A stretch of DNA of 64,000 nt, from positions 1 through 64,000 of the forward strand of contig NZ_CAMFLA010000010.1 in assembly GCF_945957525.1 (NCBI RefSeq), given 5' to 3'. How positions within the stretch are numbered: position 1 is the stretch's first letter; every line of letters starts with the position of its first letter. The translations under genes were made by a program, and so were the position numbers. Below the pieces are notes generated by a model. That model was not told the origin of the DNA and did no database searches. It was given only the letters and a program-made list of their open reading frames with translations. Of the stretch, positions 10,394 to 20,550 are shown in pieces. The stretch comes from an uncultured Aquitalea sp. GTDB lineage: Bacteria; Pseudomonadota; Gammaproteobacteria; Burkholderiales; Chromobacteriaceae.

Positions 10394-12013
10394 ATGAGCA
10401 ACGCGTATCAGGTCAGCGCCGGCCAGGCCGTCGGCGTCATCACCCAATCCGAGCGACGAGTGATCTTCGCATCGTCGCTGGGCACCGTGTTCGAGTGGTA
10501 TGACTTTTTCCTCTACGGAGCGCTGGCCTCCATCATCAGCAAGCAATTCTTTGCCGGCGTAAACGACACCACAGCCTTCATTTTTGCGCTGATGACTTTT
10601 GCCGCCGGCTTTCTGGTGCGCCCGTTCGGTGCCTTGGTGTTCGGCCGGCTGGGCGACATGATAGGCCGCAAATACACCTTTCTCGCCACCATCATCCTGA
10701 TGGGCCTGTCCACTTTTCTGGTGGGCGTTCTGCCCAACTACGCCAGCATCGGCATTGCCGCGCCCATTCTGCTGGTGGTGCTGCGCATGCTGCAGGGGCT
10801 GGCCATTGGCGGTGAATACGGCGGTGCGGCCATCTATGTGGCGGAGCACGCGCCCGACCACAAGCGCGGCAGCTACACCAGCTGGATTCAGGTCACCGCC
10901 ACCGGCGGACTACTACTGTCGCTGCTGGTGATTCTGGCTTGCCGCCAGATTACAGGCGACGATTTCAACAGCTGGGGCTGGCGGCTGCCATTCCTGATTT
11001 CGCTGCTGCTGTTGGGCATCTCCACCTGGATTCGCCTGTCCATGCACGAATCGCCGGCCTTCCTCAAGATGAAGGCCGAAGGCAAGCACTCCAAAGCCCC
11101 GCTGACCGAATCGTTCACCAACTGGCAGAATCTGCGCATCGTGCTGATTTCGCTGTTCGGCATCAATGGCGGTCAGGCGGTTACCTTCTACTGCGCGCAG
11201 TTCTATTCCTTGTTCTTTCTCACGCAAATCCTCAAGGTGGACGCGCAAAGCGCCAATCTGATGCTGGTGGCAGCACTGATCATCTCCGCCCCGCTGTTCC
11301 TGTTCTTCGGCAAACTGTCCGACCGCATCGGCCGCAAACCCATCCTCATGGCCGGTTTTCTGCTGGGCGCGCTCTTGACCTTCCCCGCCTTCAAGGGGCT
11401 GACGCTGTACGCCAGCCCCGACATCGCTCACGCGCAGCAACGCAGCCCGGTGACCGTGGTGGCAGACCCCACCACCTGCCACTTCCTGTTTGACCCGGTG
11501 GGCAAGGCCAAACTGGATACCGCCTGCGACAAGGCCAAATCACTGCTGGCCAAGAGCGGCATTCCCTATCAGGAAAAAGCCGGTCCCGCCGGCAGCATGC
11601 AGGTGATGATAGGCAGCACCACGCTGGATGGCTTCGACAAGGACAAGCTGCTGGGCGGCCTCAAGGCGGCCGGCTACCCGGACAAGGCAGATCCGTCCAA
11701 GATCAACCAACCCATGGTGGTGCTGATGCTGGTGCTGCTGTGCGTGTTCTCCGCCATGACTTACGGCCCGCTGGCGGCCCTGATGGTGGAGCTGTTTCCC
11801 ACCCGCATCCGCTACACCTCGATGTCGCTGCCCTACCATCTGGGCAATGGCTGGATCGGCGGCCTGCTGCCCACGGTCGCCTTCTCGCTGGTGGTATACA
11901 CCGGCGACATCTTCTACGGCCTGTGGTACCCGGTGATTGTCTGTGTGATGAGCTTTGTCGTCAGCCTGATCGCGCTGCCGGAGACCTATCGCCGCGACAT
12001 CCACCAGCACTGA
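10394..12013 (+). CDS. MHS-family MFS transporter with a long inserted loop
   Basis: This is a 539-residue major facilitator of the metabolite:H+ symporter type. It has the family's FEWYDFFLYG motif in helix 1 (about residue 35), the loop motif GRLGDMIGRK, a second half GKLSDRIGRKP, and the end PETYRRDIHQH. A hydrophilic stretch of about 95 residues (about 345-438, with VTVVADPTTCHFLFDPVGKA) is inserted between late membrane helices. A subset of proteobacterial MHS proteins of about 540-550 residues has such a loop. I chose the ATG at 10394 because AGGAGA lies 8-13 bases upstream. It probably works with the GMC oxidoreductase in front of it. Confidence 0.9.
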   Translation: MSNAYQVSAGQAVGVITQSERRVIFASSLGTVFEWYDFFLYGALASIISKQFFAGVNDTTAFIFALMTFAAGFLVRPFGALVFGRLGDMIGRKYTFLATIILMGLSTFLVGVLPNYASIGIAAPILLVVLRMLQGLAIGGEYGGAAIYVAEHAPDHKRGSYTSWIQVTATGGLLLSLLVILACRQITGDDFNSWGWRLPFLISLLLLGISTWIRLSMHESPAFLKMKAEGKHSKAPLTESFTNWQNLRIVLISLFGINGGQAVTFYCAQFYSLFFLTQILKVDAQSANLMLVAALIISAPLFLFFGKLSDRIGRKPILMAGFLLGALLTFPAFKGLTLYASPDIAHAQQRSPVTVVADPTTCHFLFDPVGKAKLDTACDKAKSLLAKSGIPYQEKAGPAGSMQVMIGSTTLDGFDKDKLLGGLKAAGYPDKADPSKINQPMVVLMLVLLCVFSAMTYGPLAALMVELFPTRIRYTSMSLPYHLGNGWIGGLLPTVAFSLVVYTGDIFYGLWYPVIVCVMSFVVSLIALPETYRRDIHQH

Positions 12014-12047
12014 AACTCCCGGTCCCGGGCATCCTCCCGGCCTCGTT

Positions 12048-12075
12048 GGCGGCCCCCTGCGGTGGCCGCCTTTTT
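12048..12075 (+). terminator. Terminator of the oxidoreductase-transporter unit
   Basis: GGCGGCC (12048-12054) pairs with GGCCGCC (12064-12070), followed by TTTTT. It lies 34 bases after the transporter stop. Confidence 0.85.
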
Positions 12076-12194
12076 CATTCCGCTAGCAGCTCAACACAGC
12101 GCCCCTCCCCCTCATGCTGCGCCGCGCTTGCCCCTCACCAGGGAACAGCTTATAAAACGGCTTGCCCGCCTTCGGCCAACCTCTTGCTCACGCC

Positions 12195-13076
12195 ATGCAC
12201 CCAGACAGCCAAAGCCTTTATCTCACGCTCAACCGCCACCGCTACCACCTGCGCCAATGGGGCAAGCCAGACGCGCCGCTCTTGGTGATGCTGCACGGCT
12301 GGATGGACAGCTCCGCCACCTTCCGTTATCTGGTGGAAGCCCTGCCCGACCAATGGCGCATCGTCGCGCCGGACTGGCGCGGCTTTGGCGACTCGGACTG
12401 GAACACCGGCAGCTATTACTTTCCCGACTACCTGGCCGATCTGGACGCTTTGCTGGACCAGCTCTCTCCCAATGAACCGGTGCGCCTGCTGGGTCACAGC
12501 ATGGGGGCGATGGTGGCCGGCATCTATAGCGGCGTACGGCCCGAACGCATACGGCAAGCGATGCTGGTGGAAGGCTTCGGCCTCAACGCCACCCGCCCAG
12601 CCGAAGCGCCCGGCCGCTACGGACGCTGGCTGCGGGAAACCGCCCAGGCGCCCTCCTTTGCCCCCTTGGGCAGCGTGGAAGACGTGGCCGCCAAGCTGAT
12701 TGAGCGCAATCCGCGCCTGCAAGCCGGGCGGGCGATGTGGTTGGCCGAAGCGCTGACCCGGCAGGACGCGCAAGGTCAGCGCTTTTACCGCGCCGACCCC
12801 CGCCACAAGATGGTGAACCCGGTGCTGTATCGGCTGGAAGAAGCCAAAGCCTGCTGGCAACGCATCAGCGCACCGGTGCACTGGGTGCTGGGTGGCGATA
12901 TGTGGGACCACCCCATGGCCAAGGGCGTGATGGACACGCTGCCCGAACGGCGCGCCTGTTTTGCCCAGCTGCAGGAGACCGTTGTGCCCGAAGCGGGCCA
13001 CATGATCCAGTGGGAACAACCTGCCGCGCTGGCTTCGGTTGTAAGCGGCTTTTTCGACTGCCGCAGCAAGGCCTGA
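12195..13076 (+). CDS. Alpha/beta-fold hydrolase
   Basis: This 293-residue protein has the alpha/beta hydrolase pattern: an oxyanion loop LHGWMDSSATF (about residue 33), DWRGFGDS, the nucleophile elbow GHSMGAM with catalytic Ser near residue 104, and a late EAGHMIQWEQP with the catalytic His. The true substrate is unknown. It resembles small intracellular esterases/lipases. The start is uncertain: ATG 12195 fits the family but lacks a clear ribosome binding site, and an earlier in-frame ATG exists at 12162. An uptake-like word (12171-12181) lies just before the start and another (12739-12749) inside the gene. Confidence 0.85.
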   Translation: MHPDSQSLYLTLNRHRYHLRQWGKPDAPLLVMLHGWMDSSATFRYLVEALPDQWRIVAPDWRGFGDSDWNTGSYYFPDYLADLDALLDQLSPNEPVRLLGHSMGAMVAGIYSGVRPERIRQAMLVEGFGLNATRPAEAPGRYGRWLRETAQAPSFAPLGSVEDVAAKLIERNPRLQAGRAMWLAEALTRQDAQGQRFYRADPRHKMVNPVLYRLEEAKACWQRISAPVHWVLGGDMWDHPMAKGVMDTLPERRACFAQLQETVVPEAGHMIQWEQPAALASVVSGFFDCRSKA

Positions 13077-13188
13077 ACAGTGGCTTGACGGGCGTCAACG
13101 TCATGATGACCAGTAGGGTAAAGATCGCCAAGAGCGTGCATAAGCCCTGTTAGAATGGACAGGTTCCACCTAAAACAATGACTGCCGC

Positions 13189-14046
13189 ATGACGCCCTTG
13201 ATCAGCACCGACGAACGAGACGAGCTCCTGAAAAACCTGGTTATTCCGCCCAGACCCCATGTGCTGGACGAGCTGATGAGGCTGAAGAATGACCCGGACG
13301 TCACCTTGCAAAAACTCAGCGACATCATCAGCGAAGACACTGCGCTGAGCGTGGCCATGCTGAAAGCCGCCAATACCCCCATCGTGGGCCGCGGCCGTCA
13401 TATCACGTCCATCTCGCAGGCCATCAACCTGCTTGGTTTCAAGAACGTCATCAGCCTGGTAAGCGGCTTGGTGTTGCGGACACGCCTCACCGGCGAAACG
13501 CCACCCGCGCTGGAACAGTTCTGGGATGCCTCCATGCAGATCGCCATGATTTCCAGCGCTCTGTGCGACCGCATCGTGCACGTACCGGACGACTGCCAGA
13601 GCTTCGCCCTGTTTCACAACTGCGGCAAAGCCGTGATGCTGATGCGCTTTCCCACCTATGTGCGTACCATGCGGCTGACTGAAATGGCCACAGACGACCG
13701 CATCGGTCTGGTGGAGCAGGAACTGCACGGCACCCGTCATGATGTGGTGGGCTATCTGGTGGCGCGCAGCTGGAACATGCCGGAACCCTTCGCCAAAGCC
13801 ATCCTGATGCAAAACGACAGCACCGTGATGGAGACCGGCCTCGATGCGCCGCTGGACCATGATGGCCGCATGATGGTGGCAGTCACCCGGGCTGCCCGCC
13901 ATGTCTGGCGCACGCTGACGCCGGGCCGCGAAGATGCCGGCTGGGATCTGCGCAAAAGCGCGGTGCTGGACTATCTGGGCATGCCTGAGATTGAGTTCGA
14001 AGACTGGTGCGACGCCATGCACCAGCAATTGAGCGGCGCCGACTGA
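13189..14046 (+). CDS. HDOD-domain protein
   Basis: This 285-residue protein is almost entirely one HDOD domain (about residues 15-215): IPPRPHVLDELMRLKNDPDV, then ISEDTALSVAMLKAANTP, then SISQAINLLGFKNVISLV, then FHNCGKAVML. HDOD proteins lack the full metal-binding HD set and act as signalling scaffolds linked to c-di-GMP, motility or stress control. No catalytic or DNA-binding domain is attached. It stands alone between the hydrolase and a bidirectional terminator. Confidence 0.88.
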   Translation: MTPLISTDERDELLKNLVIPPRPHVLDELMRLKNDPDVTLQKLSDIISEDTALSVAMLKAANTPIVGRGRHITSISQAINLLGFKNVISLVSGLVLRTRLTGETPPALEQFWDASMQIAMISSALCDRIVHVPDDCQSFALFHNCGKAVMLMRFPTYVRTMRLTEMATDDRIGLVEQELHGTRHDVVGYLVARSWNMPEPFAKAILMQNDSTVMETGLDAPLDHDGRMMVAVTRAARHVWRTLTPGREDAGWDLRKSAVLDYLGMPEIEFEDWCDAMHQQLSGAD

Positions 14047-14061
14047 GCCGCAATCCGCCAC

Positions 14062-14097
14062 AAAAAAAAGCGTGATCCGGCGGATCACGCTTTTTTT
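14062..14097. terminator. Bidirectional terminator between HDOD gene and carboxypeptidase
   Basis: An A-run precedes GCGTGATCC (14070-14078), loop GGC, GGATCACGC (14082-14090) and seven T. The symmetric A and T runs let it end transcripts from both convergent genes. Confidence 0.92.
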
Positions 14098-14124
14098 GTA
14101 TGCCTCGCCTGGGCAATACGCCGC

Positions 14125-15615
14125 TCAGCCCAGATAACGGCTTTGCAAATGGGCGCGGTAATGCGCCGGGTTCAGCGCCTCGCCCGTCGCCTGTCGCACC
14201 AGCTCCGCGGTTTCGAGGAAGCTCGCCTGCGTCCAGACATTCTCTTTGAGCCAGTCGAACACCGGATCCAGCCGGCCTGCGGCGATGTCCGCGTCCAGCG
14301 TCGGCATGGCGCGGCGCATGGCGGCAAAATACTGCGCCGCGTACATCGCGCCCAGCGTGTAGCTGGGGAAATAACCAAAGCTACCGTCCGTCCAGTGGAT
14401 ATCCTGCAGGCAGCCATTGCGGTAATTGCCGCGCGTGTCCACACCCAGCAGGTTCATCATCTTTTCATCCCACAGCGCCGGAATGTCGTCGGGCTCGATG
14501 TCGCCCTCGATCAGGGCGCGCTCGATCTCATAGCGCAGGATCACGTGCGCCGGATAACACAGCTCATCGGCGTCCACGCGGATAAAGGACGGCTCCACGC
14601 GCGTATACAGCCGCGCCAGGTTGTCCGCGGCGAAAGCCGGCTGATCGCCCAGATGTTCGCGGATCAGCGGCGCAATCAGCGACAGGAAACCGGGATGGCG
14701 GCCCAACTGCATTTCAAACGATAGGCTCTGGCTTTCATGGATGCCCATGGAACGCGCGCGTCCAGCCGGCAGGTGCGCCCAGTCGCGCGGCAGGTTCTGC
14801 TCGTAACGGGCATGGCCGGTTTCATGAATGATGCCCATCAGGCTCTGCATGAAATCATCGGTGCGATAACGCGTGGTCAGGCGCACGTCCTCCGGCACCC
14901 CGCCGCAGAAGGGATGCGCACTGACATCCAGCCGGCCGGCGTCAAAGTCGAAGCGCAGCTTGCGCATCACCTCCACACCCAGCGCGCGCTGACTCTCCAC
15001 CGGAAATTCGCCTTGCGGCCGCAGCAGACTCTCGCCGGCCTGCTTATCGCGCACCGCCTGGATCAATCCCGGCAGCCAGGTTTTGATATCGGCGAACAAG
15101 CGGTCGATATCCGCGCTCTTCATACCCGGTTCGTACTGCGCCATCAGCGCGTCGTAGCGCGACAGGCCCTGCGCTTCGGCCAACAGGCGGGCCTCCTCGC
15201 GCGACAGCTTCACTACCTCCCGGAAATTGGCGAGGAAACCTTGCCAGTCGTTGGCCGGTCGTTGCGTGCGCCAGGCATGTTCGCAACGAGCGCCGGCCAG
15301 CGCCTTGGCTTCCACCAGCTCCGCCGGCAGCAGATTGGCGGTTTGCCAGGCGCGGCGCATTTCGCGCAGGTTGGCGCGCTCGCGCGCATCCAGCGCTTCG
15401 CCTTCGGCCGACTTCAGCCAGTCGCCCAAGCGTGCGTCGGTCAGGGTGGCGTGCATCAGTACTTCCAGCTCGGCCTGCGCGGCGGCGCGGGCATCATTGC
15501 CGGCCGGCGGCATCATGGTGGCCTGATCCCAGCTGACGATGGCTGAAAGATGCTCATAGCGGTAGTGGCGGGTAAACAGCTGGCAAGCTGCCTGATAAGC
15601 CGTTTTCTCAGACAT
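14125..15615 (-). CDS. Carboxypeptidase Taq (M32 metallopeptidase)
   Basis: This 496-residue zinc carboxypeptidase of family M32 shows the HEXXH motif as HETGH near residue 262 (IIHETGHARYEQ). It also shows the M32 motifs DVRLTTRY just before and GIHESQS just after, with IRVDADE further on. These enzymes remove C-terminal residues from peptides in the cytoplasm. I chose the ATG at 15615 because AAGGAAG lies upstream and MSEKTAYQAACQLF is family-like. It is a single gene, divergent from the SnoaL-like gene. Confidence 0.93.
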   Translation of the reverse strand: MSEKTAYQAACQLFTRHYRYEHLSAIVSWDQATMMPPAGNDARAAAQAELEVLMHATLTDARLGDWLKSAEGEALDARERANLREMRRAWQTANLLPAELVEAKALAGARCEHAWRTQRPANDWQGFLANFREVVKLSREEARLLAEAQGLSRYDALMAQYEPGMKSADIDRLFADIKTWLPGLIQAVRDKQAGESLLRPQGEFPVESQRALGVEVMRKLRFDFDAGRLDVSAHPFCGGVPEDVRLTTRYRTDDFMQSLMGIIHETGHARYEQNLPRDWAHLPAGRARSMGIHESQSLSFEMQLGRHPGFLSLIAPLIREHLGDQPAFAADNLARLYTRVEPSFIRVDADELCYPAHVILRYEIERALIEGDIEPDDIPALWDEKMMNLLGVDTRGNYRNGCLQDIHWTDGSFGYFPSYTLGAMYAAQYFAAMRRAMPTLDADIAAGRLDPVFDWLKENVWTQASFLETAELVRQATGEALNPAHYRAHLQSRYLG

Positions 15616-15693
15616 GGAACGCTTCCTTCTTAATGACTTGTAGCATGATGCCAACATGGAATGCGCAGGTCAAAGCCATTTATATTTGCCGTA

Positions 15694-15720
15694 TTGACAT
15701 GAGCTTAGTGCATGGATAAT
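15694..15720 (+). promoter_or_regulatory. Putative promoter of the SnoaL-like gene
   Basis: TTGACA (15694-15699) and GATAAT (15715-15720) are separated by 15 bp, shorter than optimal. The surrounding 90 bases are AT-rich against the local background. The start would fall near 15727, about 25 bases before the ATG at 15752. Confidence 0.5.
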
Positions 15721-15751
15721 GATTTTGTACATTTTCAAAAGAGATGAGCTC

Positions 15752-16144
15752 ATGTTGCAGAAAACCGACTCCCCCCTGGCCAGACTGTTTCTGCTGTACC
15801 AAGCCCGCGACTGGGGCGCCGCACGACGGCTGCTGTCCGACGACGCCATCATGCTCTGGCACAGCTCGGGCGAATGCTTCAGCGGCGGCGACGCCATCAT
15901 CCATGTCAACGCGGTCTATCCGGAAGGCTGGCGCATTACCCTGCTGGAAGACAACCTGCTGACGGATGGCCGCAGGCATGTGATCGCGGCAGTGGACCAC
16001 CACGAGCAGCGCTTTCTGGTGAATTCATTCGCTACGCTGACACAAAACGACCTCATCGTCCGGCTGGACGAATACTGGGCCACTTGCGAGGAGCCTCAGC
16101 GCTGGCGGGTAGTATTGCCGGGCTGGAGCAGACTGATGGGTTGA
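15752..16144 (+). CDS. SnoaL/NTF2-like small protein
   Basis: This 130-residue protein has a pattern of strands and conserved residues (ARLFLLYQARDWGAARRLL, then MLWHSSGECFSGGDAIIHVN, then LDEYWATCEEP) that fits the SnoaL/NTF2-like cone fold. No catalytic assignment is possible. The ATG at 15752 is preceded by GAGATGAG. An alternative start at 15719 would add 11 residues. The last 49 bases overlap the 3' end of the convergent gene at 16096-16827. Confidence 0.75.
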   Translation: MLQKTDSPLARLFLLYQARDWGAARRLLSDDAIMLWHSSGECFSGGDAIIHVNAVYPEGWRITLLEDNLLTDGRRHVIAAVDHHEQRFLVNSFATLTQNDLIVRLDEYWATCEEPQRWRVVLPGWSRLMG

Positions 16145-16827
16145 GCGGCCTCTTCGGCCAGATTGATGCGCTCGTGCGCGGGCGGAAAGGACAACCAGTA
16201 ATAGAAGTATTCGCGCGCCAGTTGCAGGAAGGCGGATTTGTTGGCGCTTTCGCTCAGGTGCAGCAACATGGCGTCCACCACCATACGGAAGCTATCCGGC
16301 CGGTAGGGTTGGCCCGACAGCAAGAACAGCATGGCCTTGAGCAATGTCTCGCGCTCGCGGATGTCGTATTCCGCCATACCGTCTTCAAACAGCTTGCCGA
16401 TGTAAATGCTCAGCGAAGGGGGAAAGGCCTTGAAGCCCTGTGTTTCCATGCGCAGGATCAGCGCGTCCAGCGACTCCGCCATCTCCAGTCGGACATTGCG
16501 CGTGGTAAAGCCGGAACGGGCGGTAATCTCCACCAGCTTCTTCACATCATCCAGCCAGAAATAATAGAACTCGCGCGCGCAAGTCAGCGCGGTAACGCGG
16601 TCCGGCACCTCGCAACCGGCAACGAACTGCTCCACCACCCGGCGGAAGGTCTGCGAATTACGCTCCACGCCGTCCAACATGGGCAGCAGCCCCTCCAGCA
16701 GGGCGCGGCGCTCGGACACCACGGTGTCTTCGGCGCCTTGGCGCTGAATCAGCCGCAAATAGGCATCCATGGCCTGGCGCATGGCGGCCAGGTCTTTGGC
16801 GGGAAGCGATGCTTGTTGTTCGGTCAT
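16096..16827 (-). CDS. Unknown protein with an internal duplication
   Basis: I do not recognise this 243-residue protein. It contains two related halves. Residues 43-93 (LLEGLLPMLDGV, then TFRRVVEQFVAG, then AREFYYFWL) align with residues 162-213 (LLKAMLFLLSGQ, then SFRMVVDAMLLH, then AREYFYYWL). Each repeat looks all-helical and ends in the same aromatic box AREFYYFWL/AREYFYYWL. There is no signal peptide or membrane segment. The 3' end overlaps the convergent SnoaL-like gene by 49 bases. A helical-repeat scaffold or regulator is possible, but nothing nearby fixes its role. Confidence 0.75.
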   Translation of the reverse strand: MTEQQASLPAKDLAAMRQAMDAYLRLIQRQGAEDTVVSERRALLEGLLPMLDGVERNSQTFRRVVEQFVAGCEVPDRVTALTCAREFYYFWLDDVKKLVEITARSGFTTRNVRLEMAESLDALILRMETQGFKAFPPSLSIYIGKLFEDGMAEYDIRERETLLKAMLFLLSGQPYRPDSFRMVVDAMLLHLSESANKSAFLQLAREYFYYWLSFPPAHERINLAEEAAQPISLLQPGNTTRQR

Positions 16828-16969
16828 ACGTTCTGGTCTGACACTGTTTTTGCGGCCTGACGCCGGTCTATCCCCAACATCCGTTTTTCATTGTGGTTCA
16901 CCGACACCGGCAAGGCCAAACTTTTCTTCGCGTGGTGATGCATCATGCCAGAGGCTGAAGCAACTGTCC

Positions 16970-18076
16970 TCATGGCCGATCAAATGTCATGGCAATACGG
17001 ATATCCGCGCCCACCATGCGCACATCCTGAATACGCAGCTGCTGCTTGTCCGCAAGGTCTTCCAGCGCCGGCCAGGCGAACAATCCCTGCGCGGCCGTGC
17101 CAGCCAGCGAAGGCGCCAGGTACAGCACCGCCTCATCCACCAGCCCCGCGCGCACCAGCGCGCCGTTCAGGCCGGCCCCCGCTTCCACCATCAGATGATT
17201 CACGCCCTGTTCGGCCAGTTTTTCCAACAACTGATGTAAATCGGCGTGGCCGGTCTGTTCGGCCAACACCAGCATTTGCACGCCGCGCTCGACATAGGGC
17301 CGGTGACGGGCCTCGTCGTGCACGCTGGTCACCAGCATGGTCGCCCCGCCGCTGAAAATGCGCCGGTCCGGCGGGGTAACCAGCCGGCTGTCCAGCACCA
17401 CGCGCAAGGGCTGGCGCGGCAACTCGACATCGCGCACGGTCAGTTGTGGGTTATCCACCAGCACGGTGCCGCTACCGGTGAGAATGGCGCAACTGGCGGC
17501 GCGCAGCTTCTGTACATCGTGACGGGCGGCCGGCCCGGTGATCCATTGGCTTTTGCCGTTGAGCAAAGCGGTTTTGCCATCCAGCGTGGCGGCGGCCTTC
17601 AGGGTGACCCAGGGGCGCTTGCGTTCCACTCGCGACAAGAAACCGCGATGTATGCGCCGCGCCTCGGCCTCCATCAGCCCAGCCTCGGCATCAATGCCCG
17701 CCTCGCGCAGCATGGCCAGGCCGCGTCCGGCTACTTCGTGATACGGGTCCACCATGGCAGCGACAACGCGCGCGATGCCTTCCTTGATCAGCCGCTCGGC
17801 GCAAGGCGGAGTGCGGCCATGATGGCTGCAGGGTTCCAGCGTGACGTAAGCCGTGGCCCCGCGCGGACTCTCTTCGTGCGCAAGGCAGTCCTTGATGGCC
17901 TGGATTTCTGCGTGATCTCCACCCACCTGCAAGGTGGCGCCTTCCCCGATCACCTGTCCGTCCCTGACCAGCACGCAGCCCACGCCGGGATTGGGAGCCG
18001 CTCGCCGCGTTGCGGCTTCGGCCAACCTCAGGGCTTGTTGCATGTAGCGGTAGTCGTCAGGACTGAAGGAAGACAT
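16970..18076 (-). CDS. ribD: Bifunctional riboflavin deaminase/reductase
   Basis: RibD carries out two middle steps of riboflavin synthesis: deamination of the pyrimidine, then reduction of the ribosyl side chain. The 368-residue protein has an N-terminal zinc deaminase (HAEIQAIKDC, then EPCSHHGRTPPC, about residues 50-90) and a C-terminal NADPH reductase from about residue 145 (RPWVTLKAAATLDGKTA, then MVEAGAGLNGALV). I chose the ATG at 18076 (MSSFSPDDYRYM), which overlaps the GNAT gene by 20 bases. It belongs to the nrdR-GNAT-ribD run. The rest of the rib pathway is not in the window. Uptake-like words lie at 17268 and 18017. Confidence 0.95.
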   Translation of the reverse strand: MSSFSPDDYRYMQQALRLAEAATRRAAPNPGVGCVLVRDGQVIGEGATLQVGGDHAEIQAIKDCLAHEESPRGATAYVTLEPCSHHGRTPPCAERLIKEGIARVVAAMVDPYHEVAGRGLAMLREAGIDAEAGLMEAEARRIHRGFLSRVERKRPWVTLKAAATLDGKTALLNGKSQWITGPAARHDVQKLRAASCAILTGSGTVLVDNPQLTVRDVELPRQPLRVVLDSRLVTPPDRRIFSGGATMLVTSVHDEARHRPYVERGVQMLVLAEQTGHADLHQLLEKLAEQGVNHLMVEAGAGLNGALVRAGLVDEAVLYLAPSLAGTAAQGLFAWPALEDLADKQQLRIQDVRMVGADIRIAMTFDRP

Positions 18077-18623
18077 CTTGCTGGGTCCAATCTGGGTGGT
18101 GCAGTGTGTAGGAAACCGACTCCACCGCGCGAGAACGGATCGGGTCGGATAGAAAGCCGGCGGCAAGCGCCACATGCTGGCTGCGGACATTGCGCGGATC
18201 GGTATCGATATGCAGGATCAGCAGGCCCATTGCGCCCCAAGCCTGCCGTACTACCTGTTCCAGGGCCAGATGCATCCAGCCCCGGCCTTCGCTGGCGCGC
18301 CCCAACCAGTAACCGACGGCGGCGCTGCGGGTAACCGGATTGATATCGTGCAGATCGATGACGCCGATCAACTCGCCGCTCTGCTCAATCAGCCAAGTGG
18401 CGGCACTGCCCCCTGCGCGCCTGGCGTGGGAGTGCGCGATGAAAGCCAGGGTATCCGCCTCGGCCCGAGTGGCTTCCACCCAGGGCAACCAGGGCGCGAG
18501 CCGGCTGCGATTGGTATTGATCAGCGCAAACAGGGCCGGCGCATCAGCCGCCGCCGGTTCACGCAACAGCAGGCTGTCAGCGCCGGCGACAGGCGCCTCG
18601 CGCTGACTCTGGTCGATATCCAT
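18057..18623 (-). CDS. RimJ/RimL-type GNAT N-acetyltransferase
   Basis: This 188-residue GNAT protein has the order typical of RimJ/RimL enzymes: LLLREPAAADAPALFALIN, the acceptor region WLPWVEATRAEADTLAFI, GVIDLHDI, the acetyl-CoA loop YWLGRASEGRGWM, and a late NVRSQHVALAAGF. It probably acetylates a protein N-terminus or a small amine. The start ATG (18623) overlaps the nrdR stop as TGATG, so translation is coupled. Confidence 0.88.
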   Translation of the reverse strand: MDIDQSQREAPVAGADSLLLREPAAADAPALFALINTNRSRLAPWLPWVEATRAEADTLAFIAHSHARRAGGSAATWLIEQSGELIGVIDLHDINPVTRSAAVGYWLGRASEGRGWMHLALEQVVRQAWGAMGLLILHIDTDPRNVRSQHVALAAGFLSDPIRSRAVESVSYTLHHPDWTQQDVFLQS

Positions 18624-19081
18624 CAGCGATGGGTTTTCTGGATTTCCTTGATGGCGTCGGAAAACTCGGAGATGTCCTGGAAACTGCGGTAGACCGAAGC
18701 GAAACGCACATAGGCCACTTTATCCAAACGGGCCAGTTCGCTCATCACCATTTCGCCAATCTGGCGGCTGGGCACTTCGCGTTCGCCCAGCTGCAGCAGC
18801 TTGTGACAGATGCGATCGATGGCCTCGTCCACCAGCGCGGTGGGCACCGGGCGCTTGTGCAGCGCGCGCAGGAAACTGGTACGGACTTTTTCTTCATCAA
18901 ACTCGGAACGATGACCGCCCGATTTCACCACTTGCGGCATGCGCACATCGGCGGTTTCAAAGGTGGTGAAGCGCTTTTCACAGGCCAGACAGCGGCGACG
19001 GCGACGGATGCTGGTACCGTCTTCGCTGACGCGGGAGTCGATAACCTGCGTGTCGAGATTGCCGCAGAACGGACATTTCAT
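18623..19081 (-). CDS. nrdR: Transcriptional repressor NrdR
   Basis: NrdR represses ribonucleotide reductase genes when dATP is high. The 152-residue protein has the zinc ribbon MKCPFCG plus CLACEKRF (four Cys), the linker SIRRRRRC and an ATP-cone domain (about residues 48-138: [19 protein letters not shown]). The ATG at 19081 gives the canonical MKCPFCG start. It lies downstream of glyA with a terminator between them, and heads a run with GNAT and ribD. A glyA-nrdR-ribD neighbourhood is common in betaproteobacteria. Confidence 0.95.
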   Translation of the reverse strand: MKCPFCGNLDTQVIDSRVSEDGTSIRRRRRCLACEKRFTTFETADVRMPQVVKSGGHRSEFDEEKVRTSFLRALHKRPVPTALVDEAIDRICHKLLQLGEREVPSRQIGEMVMSELARLDKVAYVRFASVYRSFQDISEFSDAIKEIQKTHR

Positions 19082-19168
19082 GTCGTGACTTCCTGTTTGA
19101 TGACTGCCTGATGGTAACAGCAAAGCCGTTGGCCGTTAATGCCTGCGGCAACGCCTCTTCCAGACAAG

Positions 19169-19195
19169 AAAAAAGGCGCCGTCGGGCGCCTTTTT
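19169..19195 (-). terminator. Terminator of glyA
   Basis: GGCGCC (19175-19180), loop GTCG, GGCGCC (19185-19190), flanked by A and T runs. On the minus strand it lies 20 bases past the glyA stop. The symmetric tails would also work in the other direction. Confidence 0.85.
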
Positions 19196-19211
19196 CACAG
19201 CGGTAAACCGC

Positions 19212-20459
<1,248 letters not shown>

Positions 20460-20550
20460 CTTTGACTCTTCCATCAAAGGGTTAACGATGGAGCGATTCT
20501 ACACGAAACGCCCGTGGAAACATTTTCACGTCAAACGTTTTTCAGCCTGT

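Noticed and set aside
8504-10861. Very long minus-strand open frame opposite the GMC oxidoreductase and transporter genes
   Set aside because: It is a shadow produced by the high-GC codon bias of the real genes. It is His/Gly/Gln/Arg-rich, lacks domains, and spans two genes.
15712-15733. GATAATGATTTT as a Fur box before the SnoaL-like gene
   Set aside because: Only the first part matches the Fur consensus and the third hexamer does not fit. Nothing nearby is iron-related.
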